The notes beneath the pieces were generated by a model. The model did no database searches and was not told where the DNA came from. It was given only the letters and a program-made list of their open reading frames with translations. This document shows, piece by piece, positions 1 to 9,231 of a stretch of 64,000 nt of DNA. Source of the DNA: Sphingomonas citri (GTDB taxonomy: Bacteria; Pseudomonadota; Alphaproteobacteria; Sphingomonadales; Sphingomonadaceae); contig NZ_JAHXZN010000012.1 in assembly GCF_019429485.1 (NCBI RefSeq), positions 1 through 64,000 on the forward strand, given 5' to 3'. Both the position numbers and the translations under genes were made by a program. Each line of letters opens with the position of its first letter. Within the stretch, counting starts at the first letter, position 1.

Positions 1-88
1 TTGGGGGGGCTGGCGGCTTGCCTTCCGTGCACGCCGCCAGCCCGACAACGAGGATGAGGGCGGGCAGTACCCGCTTCGACGGCATCAT
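1..88 (-). CDS. Small lipoprotein, N-terminal part only (window edge)
   Basis: The minus strand opens with two adjacent ATG codons, the first overlapping the stop of the SRPBCC gene as ATGA. The visible 29 residues form a lipoprotein signal: basic start, a hydrophobic stretch and an LAAC lipobox, followed by a Gly/Pro/Lys-rich beginning of the mature chain. The rest lies outside the window, so the function cannot be read. The tight overlap suggests co-translation with the SRPBCC gene. Confidence 0.6.
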   Translation of the reverse strand, partial: MMPSKRVLPALILVVGLAACTEGKPPAPP

Positions 89-573
89 CGCGCCTTCCTC
101 CTGTAGCGGGAGGGGACGCGCTGACGATTGATCCCAAGGGCAGGCTGACCCACCCGCCAGCGCAGATAGGTTGCGAGGCGATCGTCAGCCTCGATCATCA
201 GGGACCGCAGGCGACGCAACATCATCGCCGCGAACGGCAGAGACAGCGCCCCGCGCAGCGTGCAGCTATGTGTTAGCCTGGTGCCACCATCGTCCCCTGC
301 CAGCTCGTACCGCTCTTCGAGCGTGAACAGATAAGGGATGCCGCAGGACCAAGCGAAGGCTCGCGGCTTATCGAATTGATCGATCCGTGCCGGCGTCCGA
401 ATCGGCCGGTTGATGCCCTGGATCGCAAAGGTTCCTCTCGTGTCGCCGAGCTGACCCGGGTTATCGAGGAGTACCAGCGGGCTCCAAGCTCGGCGATGAT
501 CCGGGTCGGTGAGTGCCGACCAGATCCGCAGTGGCCCGCCGTGAAGCATTGAGCTGGTTATGGTGCGAGGCAT
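85..573 (-). CDS. SRPBCC (polyketide cyclase/START-like) family protein
   Basis: A 162-residue protein with the layout of the SRPBCC fold: an N-terminal strand with a helix ending in WSALTDPDHRRAWSP, a central beta sheet (FAIQGINRP, FTLEERYEL, TRLTHSCTL) and a long C-terminal helix. Proteins of this fold bind hydrophobic ligands in a cavity; the ligand here is unknown. It lies downstream of czcA but a strong 14-bp hairpin separates the two, so it may be a separate unit. It is translationally coupled to the lipoprotein at the left edge. Confidence 0.7.
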   Translation of the reverse strand: MPRTITSSMLHGGPLRIWSALTDPDHRRAWSPLVLLDNPGQLGDTRGTFAIQGINRPIRTPARIDQFDKPRAFAWSCGIPYLFTLEERYELAGDDGGTRLTHSCTLRGALSLPFAAMMLRRLRSLMIEADDRLATYLRWRVGQPALGINRQRVPSRYRRKAR

Positions 574-592
574 ATCCTCATCTCCCAGAGAT

Positions 593-623
593 GAGCGGGG
601 GCGATCGCGGATCGCCCCCGCTC
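593..623 (-). terminator. Perfect 14-bp hairpin between czcA and the SRPBCC gene
   Basis: Positions 593-606 pair perfectly with 610-623 around a GCG loop. The stem is very GC-rich and has no clear T tract. It sits just after the czcA stop codon on the minus strand and could end or attenuate the efflux operon. Confidence 0.6.
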
Positions 624-628
624 ACCCA

Positions 629-3600
629 TCAGGCCAAGTTGTTCACGAAGGTCTGACCGTGGTCGTCCCCTTCATGCTCCTCATTGTAGTGCTCGGATTT
701 CTCGATCACCTTCTGACCGAAGCGGGCATAGAGGGTCGGCAGCACGAACAGCGTCAGCAGCGTCGCCGAGATCAAGCCGCCGATGACAACTGTCGCCAAG
801 GGCTTCTGCACCTCCGCACCCGCGCCCTCGCCAAGCGCCATCGGCACGAAGCCGAGGCTGGCGACGAGCGCGGTCATGACCACGGGCCGCAGTCGCTGCA
901 TTGCGCCGACATGGGCCGCCTCTTCGCGCGATAGCCCCGACCGGATCAGATCCTGGATCGAGCTGACCATCACGAGGCCGTTGAGGACCGCGATGCCCGA
1001 CAGGGCGATGAAGCCCACCGCCGCCGAAATCGAAAAGTCCATGCCTCGCAAGAAGAGCAGCAGGACACCGCCCACCAGCGCGAAGGGCACGCCGGTGAAG
1101 ACGATCGCGGCATCGCGGACCGATCCCAATGCGCCATAGAGCAGCAACAGGATCAGGATGAAGCAGGCCGGAATAACCAGCTTCAGCCGCTCGCTTGCCG
1201 ATTGCAGGTTTTCGAATTGGCCGCCCCATTCGAGATAGGTACCGGCAGGCAGCCGAACCTGGCTGGCGATCGCTGCCTGCGCATCCGCAACCACCGATCC
1301 GACGTCGCGGCCACGCACGTTGGCTTGCACCACCACGCGCCGTTTGCCATTCTCGCGGCTGATCTGGTTGGGACCGTCGACCACCTTGATCTCGGCGACG
1401 CTGGACAGCGGCACATAGCCGCCGCCTGCGACCGGCACCTGCACCTGCTGGAGCAGGCCGATGTCGGCGCGCTGCGCCTCAGACAGGCGGATCACCACCG
1501 GGAAGCGACGATCGCCCTCGAAGATCTGGCCCGAGGTTCGCCCGCCGATCGTGGCAGTCACGGTGTCCTGCACGTCTTGCGCCGTAACGCCCAAGCGCGC
1601 CATCGCGTCACGATTGACGCGAATGTCGAGCATGGGAAGACCTGTCGTTTGCTCGACTTTCACGTCCGCGGCACCCTGCGTCTTACGCAGCGTCGCAGCG
1701 ATTTGCTCGGCCGTCCGGTTCATCTGGTTGAAGTCGTCCCCGAACACCTTCACCGCGATGTCACCGCGCACGCCGGCGATCAGCTCGTTGAAGCGCATCT
1801 GGATGGGCTGGGTGATCTCGTAGGCATTGCCCGGGATCTTCGCGAGCTTACCCTCGATCCGGCTGACCAGCTCCTCCTTGGGAAGCTCAGGATCCGGCCA
1901 ATCCTTGCGCGGCTTCAGGATAACGAACATGTCGGTTGCGTTCGGCGGCATCGGGTCGGCCGCCAGCTCGGCGGTGCCCGTCTTGGAATAGACGAACTGC
2001 ACCTCCGGCTGCTTCGACATCATTCGCTCGATCGGCACCTGCATCGCCTGGCTCTGCTGGACCGACGTCGCCGGAATACGGAGCGACTGGATTAGCAAAT
2101 CGCCTTCATCGAGCTGCGGCAGGAACACCGAGCCGAGCGTGGTGAAGGCCAGCGCCGCCACCACAAGGCTCGCGACACCCGCCCCGATCGTCACGGTCGG
2201 ACGCTTCATGGCCCGATCAAGACCAGGTTCGTAGCGCTTCTTCAGCCACGTGATGATGCGGCCGTCCTTCTCCTCAACCTTCTTCGATAGCCAGATCGCG
2301 ATCATCGCCGGCACGAAGGTGAGAGAGAGGATGAAGGCGAAGGCGAGCGCGATGATGACGGTGAGCGCCATCGGCACGAACGTCTTGCCCTCCACGCCTG
2401 TCAATGTGAGCAGCGGCACATAGACAAGAATGATGATCGCCTGCCCGTACACCGAGGGACGGATCATCTCACGCGCAGCGGCTGCCACGGTTGCGAGCCG
2501 TTCCTTGACGCTGAGCAATCGGCCTTCATGATGCTGTTGCTCGGCAAGCCGGCGCAGTGCGTTTTCGACGATGATGACGGCGCCATCGACGATCAGACCG
2601 AAGTCTAGGGCGCCGAGGCTCATCAGATTGGCCGAGACGCCAGCACGCAGCATCCCGAAGCCGGTCAGCATCATGGTAATCGGGATGACCAGCGCCGCAA
2701 TCAGCGCCGCACGGAAGTTTCCGAGCAGCAGGAAGAGCACGACGATGACCAGTACCGCGCCTTCCGACAGGTTCTTGGCAACCGTTTTGATCGTCGAGTT
2801 GACCAGTTCGGTGCGGTTGAGCACCGGCTGGATTACGACGTCAGGGGGCAGCGACGCGTTGATCGTCTTAAGCTTCTCCGCGACCGCGGTCGACACGACG
2901 CGGCTGTTCTCGCCGATCCGCATGATCGCGGTGCCGACGACGACTTCCGTGCCATTCTCCGAGGCCGAACCCATGCGGATCGCCTGACCCGTCTTCACGG
3001 TCGCGACTTGTTCGACCGTGATCGGCACGCCGTTACGTGTCGCGATCACGGTCCTGGCCAACTCGCCGGCATTGCGCACCAGCGCATCCGAGCGGACAGC
3101 CAGACCTTCGCCATTGCGATTGACGAAGCCGCCGCCGACGCTGGTGTTGTTGCGCTCCAGCGCATTGCCCAGGTCGGTCAGCGTGATGCCGAGCGAGGCC
3201 AGCTTCTGCACATCGGGCACGACGAGGAACTGCTTGGCGTAACCGCCAATCGAGTCGACGCCGGCGAGGCCCGGAGTGTTCTTGAGAAGCGGCGTGACGA
3301 TCCAGTCCTGCGCAGTGCGCAGGTAGGTCGCCTTGTCCTCTTCGGTCGTCAGTCGCTCGCCCTCTGGCGTGATATAACTGCCATCGGGCTGTTGGCCCGG
3401 TTCACCGGGCTTGTGCTTGTCGTCTGCGCGATGCTCGAGCCGAACGGTGTACATATACACCTCGCCCAAGCCGGTCGCGATCGGACCCATTTCGGGGTTT
3501 ACGCCATCGGGCAGGTTCTCCTGCACGCCCTGCAGACGTTCACCCACCTGCTGACGGGCGAAATAGATGTCCGTGGCGTCCGAAAAGACCGCGGTGATCT

Positions 3601-3874
3601 GCGCGAAGCCGTTGCGGCTCAGCGAGCGCGTATATTCAAGGCCTGGAGTGCCGGCGAGCGCGGTTTCGATCGGGAACGACACCTGCTTCTCGACCAGCTC
3701 GGGCGAGAGCGCGGGTGCGCGGACGTTAATCTGGACCTGATTATTGGTGATGTCCGGCACCGCGTCGATCGGCAGCCGGTAGAGGGAAAACGCGCCGATG
3801 GCGGCGACGATGACGGTGAGCAGCAGGACAAGCCAGCGCTTCTCGACCGCCCATGTGACGATGCGGGCGATCAT
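629..3874 (-). CDS. czcA: Heavy-metal efflux RND pump, inner-membrane subunit (CzcA family)
   Basis: A 1081-residue RND permease, normal length for the family. It drives proton-coupled export of divalent cations through a CzcCBA tripartite complex spanning both membranes. Visible features are the N-terminal transmembrane helix, two large periplasmic loops and two blocks of membrane segments. Around residues 423-437 lies DFGLIVDGAVIIVEN, the acidic signature of the HME1 (Zn/Co/Cd) group, which argues against a CusA-type Cu/Ag pump. czcB ends 3 bases upstream. The metal range cannot be fixed from sequence alone. Confidence 0.93.
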   Translation of the reverse strand: MIARIVTWAVEKRWLVLLLTVIVAAIGAFSLYRLPIDAVPDITNNQVQINVRAPALSPELVEKQVSFPIETALAGTPGLEYTRSLSRNGFAQITAVFSDATDIYFARQQVGERLQGVQENLPDGVNPEMGPIATGLGEVYMYTVRLEHRADDKHKPGEPGQQPDGSYITPEGERLTTEEDKATYLRTAQDWIVTPLLKNTPGLAGVDSIGGYAKQFLVVPDVQKLASLGITLTDLGNALERNNTSVGGGFVNRNGEGLAVRSDALVRNAGELARTVIATRNGVPITVEQVATVKTGQAIRMGSASENGTEVVVGTAIMRIGENSRVVSTAVAEKLKTINASLPPDVVIQPVLNRTELVNSTIKTVAKNLSEGAVLVIVVLFLLLGNFRAALIAALVIPITMMLTGFGMLRAGVSANLMSLGALDFGLIVDGAVIIVENALRRLAEQQHHEGRLLSVKERLATVAAAAREMIRPSVYGQAIIILVYVPLLTLTGVEGKTFVPMALTVIIALAFAFILSLTFVPAMIAIWLSKKVEEKDGRIITWLKKRYEPGLDRAMKRPTVTIGAGVASLVVAALAFTTLGSVFLPQLDEGDLLIQSLRIPATSVQQSQAMQVPIERMMSKQPEVQFVYSKTGTAELAADPMPPNATDMFVILKPRKDWPDPELPKEELVSRIEGKLAKIPGNAYEITQPIQMRFNELIAGVRGDIAVKVFGDDFNQMNRTAEQIAATLRKTQGAADVKVEQTTGLPMLDIRVNRDAMARLGVTAQDVQDTVTATIGGRTSGQIFEGDRRFPVVIRLSEAQRADIGLLQQVQVPVAGGGYVPLSSVAEIKVVDGPNQISRENGKRRVVVQANVRGRDVGSVVADAQAAIASQVRLPAGTYLEWGGQFENLQSASERLKLVIPACFILILLLLYGALGSVRDAAIVFTGVPFALVGGVLLLFLRGMDFSISAAVGFIALSGIAVLNGLVMVSSIQDLIRSGLSREEAAHVGAMQRLRPVVMTALVASLGFVPMALGEGAGAEVQKPLATVVIGGLISATLLTLFVLPTLYARFGQKVIEKSEHYNEEHEGDDHGQTFVNNLA

Positions 3875-3877
3875 GGC

Positions 3878-5059
3878 TTAATCCTCGTGGCTCGCTTCGC
3901 CCTTGCCGATCTCGGCCTTGAGCGTGAAGCTTCCGGTGGTGGCGATCTGTTCGTTGCCGGTCAGGCCCGAGCGGACGATCACCGTGTCGCCCGATGCATC
4001 GCCGAGCTGGACCGGAGTCGCCTTGAAGCCCGTAGGCGTGCGAACGAACACGACCGACTTGCCCTCGAAGCTCTGGACCGCCGTTGTCGGCACGCGGATT
4101 GCGCCGCTACCGCCGCTGCCCGTGAGCTGGACGGCAGCCGTCACCGGCTCGCCGACCCGCCATTCACCACCGCGATTGTCGAGCGTGGCAAGGGCGGGCA
4201 CGAGCCGCGTCTGCGGATCGAGTGCTGGCGACACGAAGGTCACGCGCGCGGTCGCCTGACGGCCCGCCGCCTTGACCAGTACCGTGTTGCCGGGGCGTAC
4301 CCGGCCCGCATCCTCAGCCTTCAGATTGAGCGCGATCGACACCTGGCTCAGGTTGGCAATGCGATAGAGTTCGGCGTCCGCCGCAACCGTCTGTCCCAGC
4401 GTCACGGGGCGCGCGATGATCTGTCCCGAGATCGGCGCGGCGATGCCGAGCCGGTTGAGACCACCGCCGCCGACACCGGCGGCCGACACCATGCTCCGCG
4501 CCTGCGTCAGCGCGATCCGCGCTTCCGTCGCCGCCGTGCGGGCAGCAATCAGATCCTGCTCAGGAGACACCTTCTGCGCGTACAGCCGTTGCTCGCGTGC
4601 GAGGTTCGAATTGGCGAGCTGAAGCCGTGCCCGTGCCGCTTCGACCTCGCCCTTGATTTGCGCCGCCTCGCGGCTCTCGATTACCGCAATAGTCTGGCCG
4701 CGCCCCACGGATTGACCAAGGTTGCGCGTCAGTGCGACCACCCGTCCCGCGATCGCGGCCGAGACGACTTGCGTGCCTTGGGGATCGCCCTCGATGATCG
4801 CGGGAAGCTCGATCGTTCCGGCTCCGCCGATGATCGGCCGTCCGACCTGGACGCCCGCCGCAGCGATCTGATCGGCACCCAATAGGACGACGCCCTCATC
4901 AGCGTGACCGCCTTCAGCACCGCCCTTTTCCGCACCAGCAGCCGCTTCATTGCCGGCTGCTCCATTGGCGGCCGCCTCGTTCCCGGTGTCTTTGCCACCG
5001 CAGGCAGCCAACAGCAGGGCGAGTGACGCCGCGCCCGCGAGATAGAAGCTCTTCATCAC
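3878..5059 (-). CDS. czcB: RND periplasmic adaptor lipoprotein (CzcB family)
   Basis: A 393-residue membrane-fusion protein linking CzcA to CzcC. It starts with a lipoprotein signal and an LLAAC lipobox (Cys20), followed by a low-complexity Ala/Gly/Glu linker. Then come a barrel-sandwich segment, a coiled-coil hairpin around residues 130-180 (EVEAARARLQLANSNLAREQ) and the C-terminal beta-barrel and membrane-proximal domains. Its start overlaps the end of czcC by 4 bases, so the two are translationally coupled. Confidence 0.92.
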   Translation of the reverse strand: MMKSFYLAGAASLALLLAACGGKDTGNEAAANGAAGNEAAAGAEKGGAEGGHADEGVVLLGADQIAAAGVQVGRPIIGGAGTIELPAIIEGDPQGTQVVSAAIAGRVVALTRNLGQSVGRGQTIAVIESREAAQIKGEVEAARARLQLANSNLAREQRLYAQKVSPEQDLIAARTAATEARIALTQARSMVSAAGVGGGGLNRLGIAAPISGQIIARPVTLGQTVAADAELYRIANLSQVSIALNLKAEDAGRVRPGNTVLVKAAGRQATARVTFVSPALDPQTRLVPALATLDNRGGEWRVGEPVTAAVQLTGSGGSGAIRVPTTAVQSFEGKSVVFVRTPTGFKATPVQLGDASGDTVIVRSGLTGNEQIATTGSFTLKAEIGKGEASHED

Positions 5060-6333
5060 TGATTTCCCCCATTGGGCGCAGGAGCGGTCAGTCGCTCCAC
5101 TTGCGCGCGGGCATTCTGGTAGTTGGCAAGCGCATCGATCGCGGCGACCCGCGTTTCAGCGAGAGTGCGTTCCGCATCGAGCAATTCGAGCTGGCCGAAC
5201 TTGCCCTCGCGATAACCGATCCGCGCGATGCGGGCGGCCTCCTGTGCAGCCGCCAGCGCCGGCCCAGACGCCGCACGAGCCGTCGTTGCGGCATTGGCCG
5301 CTTGCGCCTGCGCGTCCGTGATCGCCTGTTCGATGTCGAGCGCGGTCACGCGACGCTGTGCATCCGCCTGTGTCCGCTGCGCGGTCGCCTGCGCGATCGC
5401 CGCGCGACCATTGTTGAACACCGGGATCGGGATCGACACGGTGAACACCGCCGCCATATCGTTGGTCGCTTCCAGGCGGCGGATCGCAGGCCCGACATTG
5501 AGGTCAGGGACGCGATTGGCGCGCGCGAGCCGCACGCCGGCTTCCGCGATCGAGAAATCCGCGTTCGCCGCCGCCAGCGCGAGCGTGCCGGTTGTGTTGA
5601 CCGGTGCCACCGGCCCATAGACGTTCGCCCCCGGCAGGCGATCGAGCAGCGTGTCATCGAGCGCGCCGTCGATCGGTCGGCCAATCCGACGCGCCAGATT
5701 GGCGCGGGCGGCCTCTGCCAAGCGAAGCTGCCGCTCCACATTGGCATCGGCATTGATGCGCGCGACATCCGCGCGCTGTTGCTCCAGCGGCGACGCACGT
5801 CCCGCCTGCACCCGGACGCTCGCAGCGCGCAGCGCGTCGCTGGCGATCCGGGCCTGATCCCGCGCCGTCGCCACCCGCCGGTCGGCTGCGACCGCTTCGA
5901 CATAGAGCTGCGTCACCTGAAGCCGGACATCGGCTGCGATGATCGCGGCCTGGATCTCGGCCCGGGACAATTGCGCATTGGCGACCGCGACGCGGGCGCC
6001 GCGCTTGCCGCCTAGCTCGATCGGGATCGCAAAGCCGACCGTAGATTCCGCGCTGCGGACACCCCGATACGGCCCCGAGCCGATGACGTTCTCAACCTGG
6101 CCCTGGACAACCGGGTTGGGCCGCAATCCGGCGACCGTACGGCCCGCACGGGCCGCGTCAATCGCGGCTGTCGCCGCTTCGGCAGCAGGGGCCGAACCAC
6201 CCGCTGCACTGACCGCTTGGTCAAGAGTGTAGATCGGCACGTCCTGCGTAACAGCCGCGGACGGTCCGACCTGCGCCTGCGCCATAGTGACGCACGACGC
6301 TGCGGCCAGCATGGCCGCGAGGATACGATACAT
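5056..6333 (-). CDS. czcC: TolC-family outer-membrane channel (CzcC)
   Basis: A protein of about 425 residues with two long helical repeats rich in Ala, Arg and Gln (for example ARANLARRIGRP and TAQRTQADAQRR), typical of the TolC-type exit duct. The longer reading frame opens at 6375, but I place the start at 6333. That gives a clean signal peptide (MYRILAAMLAAASCVTMAQAQ) with an AGGAG ribosome site 10 bases upstream. It is the first czc gene after the 61-base gap from the His-rich protein gene. Confidence 0.9.
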   Translation of the reverse strand: MYRILAAMLAAASCVTMAQAQVGPSAAVTQDVPIYTLDQAVSAAGGSAPAAEAATAAIDAARAGRTVAGLRPNPVVQGQVENVIGSGPYRGVRSAESTVGFAIPIELGGKRGARVAVANAQLSRAEIQAAIIAADVRLQVTQLYVEAVAADRRVATARDQARIASDALRAASVRVQAGRASPLEQQRADVARINADANVERQLRLAEAARANLARRIGRPIDGALDDTLLDRLPGANVYGPVAPVNTTGTLALAAANADFSIAEAGVRLARANRVPDLNVGPAIRRLEATNDMAAVFTVSIPIPVFNNGRAAIAQATAQRTQADAQRRVTALDIEQAITDAQAQAANAATTARAASGPALAAAQEAARIARIGYREGKFGQLELLDAERTLAETRVAAIDALANYQNARAQVERLTAPAPNGGNQ

Positions 6334-6394
6334 GAAAATAGGACTCCTGACGATGATCGACAGGGGCGCGCCCAACGCGCGCCCAAATCGGACG

Positions 6395-6760
6395 TCAGGC
6401 TTGCGGAGGCCTCAAATGGACCATGCCAGTGCGGCCATCGAGCGACGCAGAGGCGGAGATTGTCGGCTTGGGCATCGTGAGGACGTGGGTATATTCGATC
6501 GTCGTGCGCGCAGGCGCACCAACATCATGCCCGTGACAGTAATTGTGATGGTGCGGGACGTTCTTGTCCGCATCCGACGGAACCTCGTCGATGTCACCGG
6601 CGGTATGAACGGTAAACTCAACGCCCGCGATGCTTCCCCCCGCCAAATCGGCGGCATGAGCCATGCCGGAGAAGCTGGTGAGAACCAGCATCAGGCATGT
6701 CAGGAGAGGCAAAAAGGCTCGCACGAACCCGCCCTTACCACGGAGAGGTTTCCATGTCAT
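6395..6760 (-). CDS. Small exported histidine-rich protein of the czc operon
   Basis: A 121-residue protein. The chosen start overlaps the stop of the CDF gene as ATGA, and the start gives a plausible signal peptide ending in GMAHA. The mature part has a His cluster, VPHHHNYCHGHDVG, suited to binding Zn or similar ions. It resembles CzcI-type small periplasmic proteins in position and character, but I cannot confirm homology. The longer frame, starting at 6883, would overlap the CDF gene deeply and is rejected. Confidence 0.65.
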   Translation of the reverse strand: MTWKPLRGKGGFVRAFLPLLTCLMLVLTSFSGMAHAADLAGGSIAGVEFTVHTAGDIDEVPSDADKNVPHHHNYCHGHDVGAPARTTIEYTHVLTMPKPTISASASLDGRTGMVHLRPPQA

Positions 6761-7407
6761 TGCAATAACTCGCGAGCCGGTGCCTTCGCGGCACGCCATG
6801 CCGGCCAGGCTTCGCGAAGCACGCGCCATGCCGAGCGCAGGAAAATCGCGGCGATCAATCCGCCGACAATGATGTCCGGCCAAACCGAGCCGGTCAGGCC
6901 GACCAATCCGGCAGCCGCGAGAACCCCGACGTTCGACGCGACATCATTGCGCGAGCACTCGAACGTGCTCGACATATTCACATTCTCGCGGCGGAAGCGC
7001 CAGAGCAGCGCCAGGCAGATGAGGTTCGCAACCAGCGCGGCGCTGCCAACCCCGAGCATCAAGCCCGATGCCGGAGGAACGCCGTTCGCAATCTTGTCCG
7101 CGATCTCGAAAATGACCGCGACGCCGAAAGCCAAGATGATGCCGCCCTTCGCCAGCGCCGCGCCCGCTCCCCAGCGCGCCCCCTGATGCAGTGCATAGAG
7201 ACTGAGCGCATAGACCACCGCGTCGCCGAACATGTCGACCGAATCCGCCATCAAGGCGGAGGAACGCGCGACAACGCCGCCGCCAAATTCGACCACGAAC
7301 ATCGCGAGATTGATGAGCATCACGATGATTAGCACGCGGCGCTGCTCGGCCTTGCGACCGAGTTCCGCGATCGTGTCGCGTTTCGCTGAGCAACAAGCGT
7401 CTGCCAT
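6757..7407 (-). CDS. Cation diffusion facilitator (CDF) family metal transporter
   Basis: A 216-residue integral membrane protein, short for the CDF family and lacking the usual C-terminal cytoplasmic domain. The N-terminus carries a CC pair. The first helices hold the CDF metal-site pattern SALMADSVDMFGDAVVYALS. CDF proteins exchange cytosolic Zn/Co/Cd for protons and would feed the periplasm for CzcCBA to clear. It is the first gene of the minus-strand operon, transcribed from the MerR-type promoter at 7439-7469. Confidence 0.85.
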   Translation of the reverse strand: MADACCSAKRDTIAELGRKAEQRRVLIIVMLINLAMFVVEFGGGVVARSSALMADSVDMFGDAVVYALSLYALHQGARWGAGAALAKGGIILAFGVAVIFEIADKIANGVPPASGLMLGVGSAALVANLICLALLWRFRRENVNMSSTFECSRNDVASNVGVLAAAGLVGLTGSVWPDIIVGGLIAAIFLRSAWRVLREAWPAWRAAKAPARELLQ

Positions 7408-7438
7408 TATCGAAGCTCGATTCGTGGATCAGACGCTC

Positions 7439-7469
7439 TATATGAACCCTCATCCTACTAGAGGGTCAA
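7439..7469 (-). promoter_or_regulatory. MerR-type promoter/operator for the CDF-czc operon
   Basis: Read on the minus strand: a -35 TTGACC (7464-7469), a 19-base spacer and a -10 CATATA (7439-7444). The spacer carries the inverted repeat ACCCTC-N9-GAGGGT (7446-7466). The over-long 19-base spacer with a dyad between the boxes is the hallmark of promoters that a MerR-family activator twists into a productive shape. It lies between the CDF gene and the divergent cadR-like gene. Confidence 0.88.
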
Positions 7470-7479
7470 GAGGTAAGCG

Positions 7480-7869
7480 ATGAAGATTGGTGAGATCGCG
7501 CAGCGGACCGGGCTGAAGGTCGAGACGGTTCGATTCTACGAGGCCGAGGGTCTGATCGCGCCCCCGGAGCGCAGCGGTGGAAACTATCGGCTCTACGGGC
7601 AATCGCATCTCGATCGTCTCGCGTTCATCAAACGCTCGCGTGATCTGGGTTTCACCCTCGACCAGGTGCGCGACCTCCTTCGCTTGGCGGACGATCCTCG
7701 CGGTTCCTGCGCAGAGGCCGACGCGATAGCTACGGTTCACATTCAGGAGATTGACCGCAAGCTAGCGGACCTTGCTGCGCTCCGTGCTGAGATCGCGCAG
7801 TGGGGCGGCGCCTGCACTGCCACGATCATCGCTGATTGCCGCGTCATAGACGCCCTCTCGCACGCTTGA
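7480..7869 (+). CDS. cadR: MerR-family metal-responsive regulator, CadR/PbrR-like
   Basis: A 129-residue MerR protein: N-terminal winged helix (MKIGEIAQRTGLKVETVRFYEAEG is its start), a long dimer helix and a metal loop. Cysteines at 77, 112 and 120 match the three-Cys pattern of the Cd/Pb/Zn-sensing CadR type. It is divergent from the CDF-czc operon and flanks its operator, so it very likely activates that operon on divalent metal stress. The ribosome site AGGTAAG precedes the ATG. The symbol is by pattern, not proven specificity. Confidence 0.85.
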   Translation: MKIGEIAQRTGLKVETVRFYEAEGLIAPPERSGGNYRLYGQSHLDRLAFIKRSRDLGFTLDQVRDLLRLADDPRGSCAEADAIATVHIQEIDRKLADLAALRAEIAQWGGACTATIIADCRVIDALSHA

Positions 7870-7892
7870 GGGTACAAGTAGCAAGCCGCGTA
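7867..7892 (+). promoter_or_regulatory. Predicted ECF sigma promoter of the Csp-like gene
   Basis: TGAGGG (7867-7872), a 16-base spacer and CGTA (7889-7892), preceded and followed by bases resembling the other copies. The TGA is the stop codon of the cadR-like gene. The same spaced motif lies before copC, the cnrY-like gene, copA and a DUF305 gene. Confidence 0.65.
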
Positions 7893-7928
7893 TTACTCTT
7901 TGAGCGGGGGCTCACGCGGAGATCACCG

Positions 7929-8264
7929 ATGCACGATCATATGAGCGCCGAGATGCAGGCTTGCATGGACGCCTGCCATCACTGCCACGTCACCTGCCTG
8001 TCGATGACCACCCAGCACTGCCTTCAGGTGGGCGGCGCACATGCCGCGCCCGACCACATCAAGATCATGCTCGATTGCGCGCAAATTTGCGCCACCTCAC
8101 TCGATTTCATGGCGCGCGGGTCCGACCAGCATAAGCTCGTATGCGGCATCTGCGCCCAGATCTGCCGAGCTTGCGCAGAGACCTGCCGCGGGCTCGACGG
8201 CATGGAAGAGTGCGTCGCCGCGTGCGAGCGCTGTGCTGATGCATGCGAGAAGATGGCCGCCTGA
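7929..8264 (+). CDS. Four-helix-bundle copper-binding protein (Csp-like)
   Basis: A 111-residue protein with more than a dozen cysteines in C-x2/3-C spacing along predicted helices (QACMDACHHCHVTC, CGICAQICRACAETC, CVAACERCADAC). This is the Csp family, whose four-helix bundles line a core with Cys thiolates and store many Cu(I) ions. No signal peptide is visible, so it is probably the cytosolic Csp3-like type. The ATG at 7929 is chosen because the family begins with short His/Met-rich residues. A predicted ECF promoter lies just upstream. Confidence 0.88.
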   Translation: MHDHMSAEMQACMDACHHCHVTCLSMTTQHCLQVGGAHAAPDHIKIMLDCAQICATSLDFMARGSDQHKLVCGICAQICRACAETCRGLDGMEECVAACERCADACEKMAA

Positions 8265-8300
8265 TCGGTGATGGGCGGGTGGCGATCGGCCGCCCGCTCC

Positions 8301-9230
8301 TCACATCGCCGTTGCGGGGGGCTCGAGCATCCCCAGCCAGGCGACCAGAGCGAGGATCGTGACCGCACAGCTCGTCTCGATCGCGAGGCTGCGCCACAGA
8401 GCACCAAGCGCGGCCCGATGATCGCCCGCGGCAACCGAGCGCTCGAAAACCGGCGTCAGCCGGAAACGATTGAGGGAGGCCAGCCCCAGCATCGCGCCGA
8501 ACAGTACCAGCTTGGCGAGGAGGAGCTGGCCGTAAAGGGTGGTCAGAAGTCTCGGTAAATTGCCGGCACCGACCAGCAGCCAGCCATTGACCAGGCCCGT
8601 CACAACGATCGTGCCGACCACGAGCGTGCCGACCAGACCGAAGCCGTGCAACGCCCGGTGGGTCAGTCTGAGATGCGCGACGTCGACGCGAACTGCCGGT
8701 CGCACCACGAGCAGCGTCAACCCGAGCAGTGCGCCGACCCAGGCTCCGGCCGCCAACAGATGCAGAATATCGGCCAGCAGATGGACCCAGCCCGTCGCGC
8801 CCTCATCCATCGCGCCATGGCCTGTCCAGGCGAGCGTCGCGAGCGCAATGCCCGCCGCGAGCGCCACCATGCCGAGCGGCGCGGTACGTCCTGCCGCGAT
8901 CAGCGCGGCGATCACGGCCACAATCAGCGCGACCATGCGCGCTTCCCACGCCGTGCCCGTCGCGGAGCCGGTGATCAGCATTCCGATCGCTTCCCGATCG
9001 ATCGGCCACGGCGGCGCTCCAGCCATTGCCGCGGCGAGCAGGACGAGCGCAATGCCTGAAAACAGAAGGCCGAGCAGGCCACTCCCCACCAGCCAAGGGC
9101 GCAAGGCGAGTGCGTCTGCGCGCTCCCCGGCCTTGAGCCCGTAGAGGCTGAACGCCGACAGGCCGAACAGCCCGCTCAACGTCGCATAAAGCGCGAAGCG
9201 GACCCCGATCAACGGCCAGTCGGCATCCAC
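8301..9230 (-). CDS. copD: Copper resistance inner-membrane protein CopD
   Basis: A 309-residue protein with about eight membrane helices and the conserved CopD traits: an early DADWPLIGVRFALY segment and a central LLADILHLLAAGAWVGALLGL helix with His residues. CopD works with periplasmic CopC in copper uptake or handling across the inner membrane. It starts with GTG one base after the copC stop, so the pair is a tight operon. Confidence 0.9.
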   Translation of the reverse strand: MDADWPLIGVRFALYATLSGLFGLSAFSLYGLKAGERADALALRPWLVGSGLLGLLFSGIALVLLAAAMAGAPPWPIDREAIGMLITGSATGTAWEARMVALIVAVIAALIAAGRTAPLGMVALAAGIALATLAWTGHGAMDEGATGWVHLLADILHLLAAGAWVGALLGLTLLVVRPAVRVDVAHLRLTHRALHGFGLVGTLVVGTIVVTGLVNGWLLVGAGNLPRLLTTLYGQLLLAKLVLFGAMLGLASLNRFRLTPVFERSVAAGDHRAALGALWRSLAIETSCAVTILALVAWLGMLEPPATAM

Positions 9231-9231
9231 C

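Noticed and set aside
3008..4885. 625-codon open frame on the plus strand
   Set aside because: It lies antisense to czcA and czcB, has Arg/Asp-rich shadow composition typical of GC-rich DNA, and no ribosome site.
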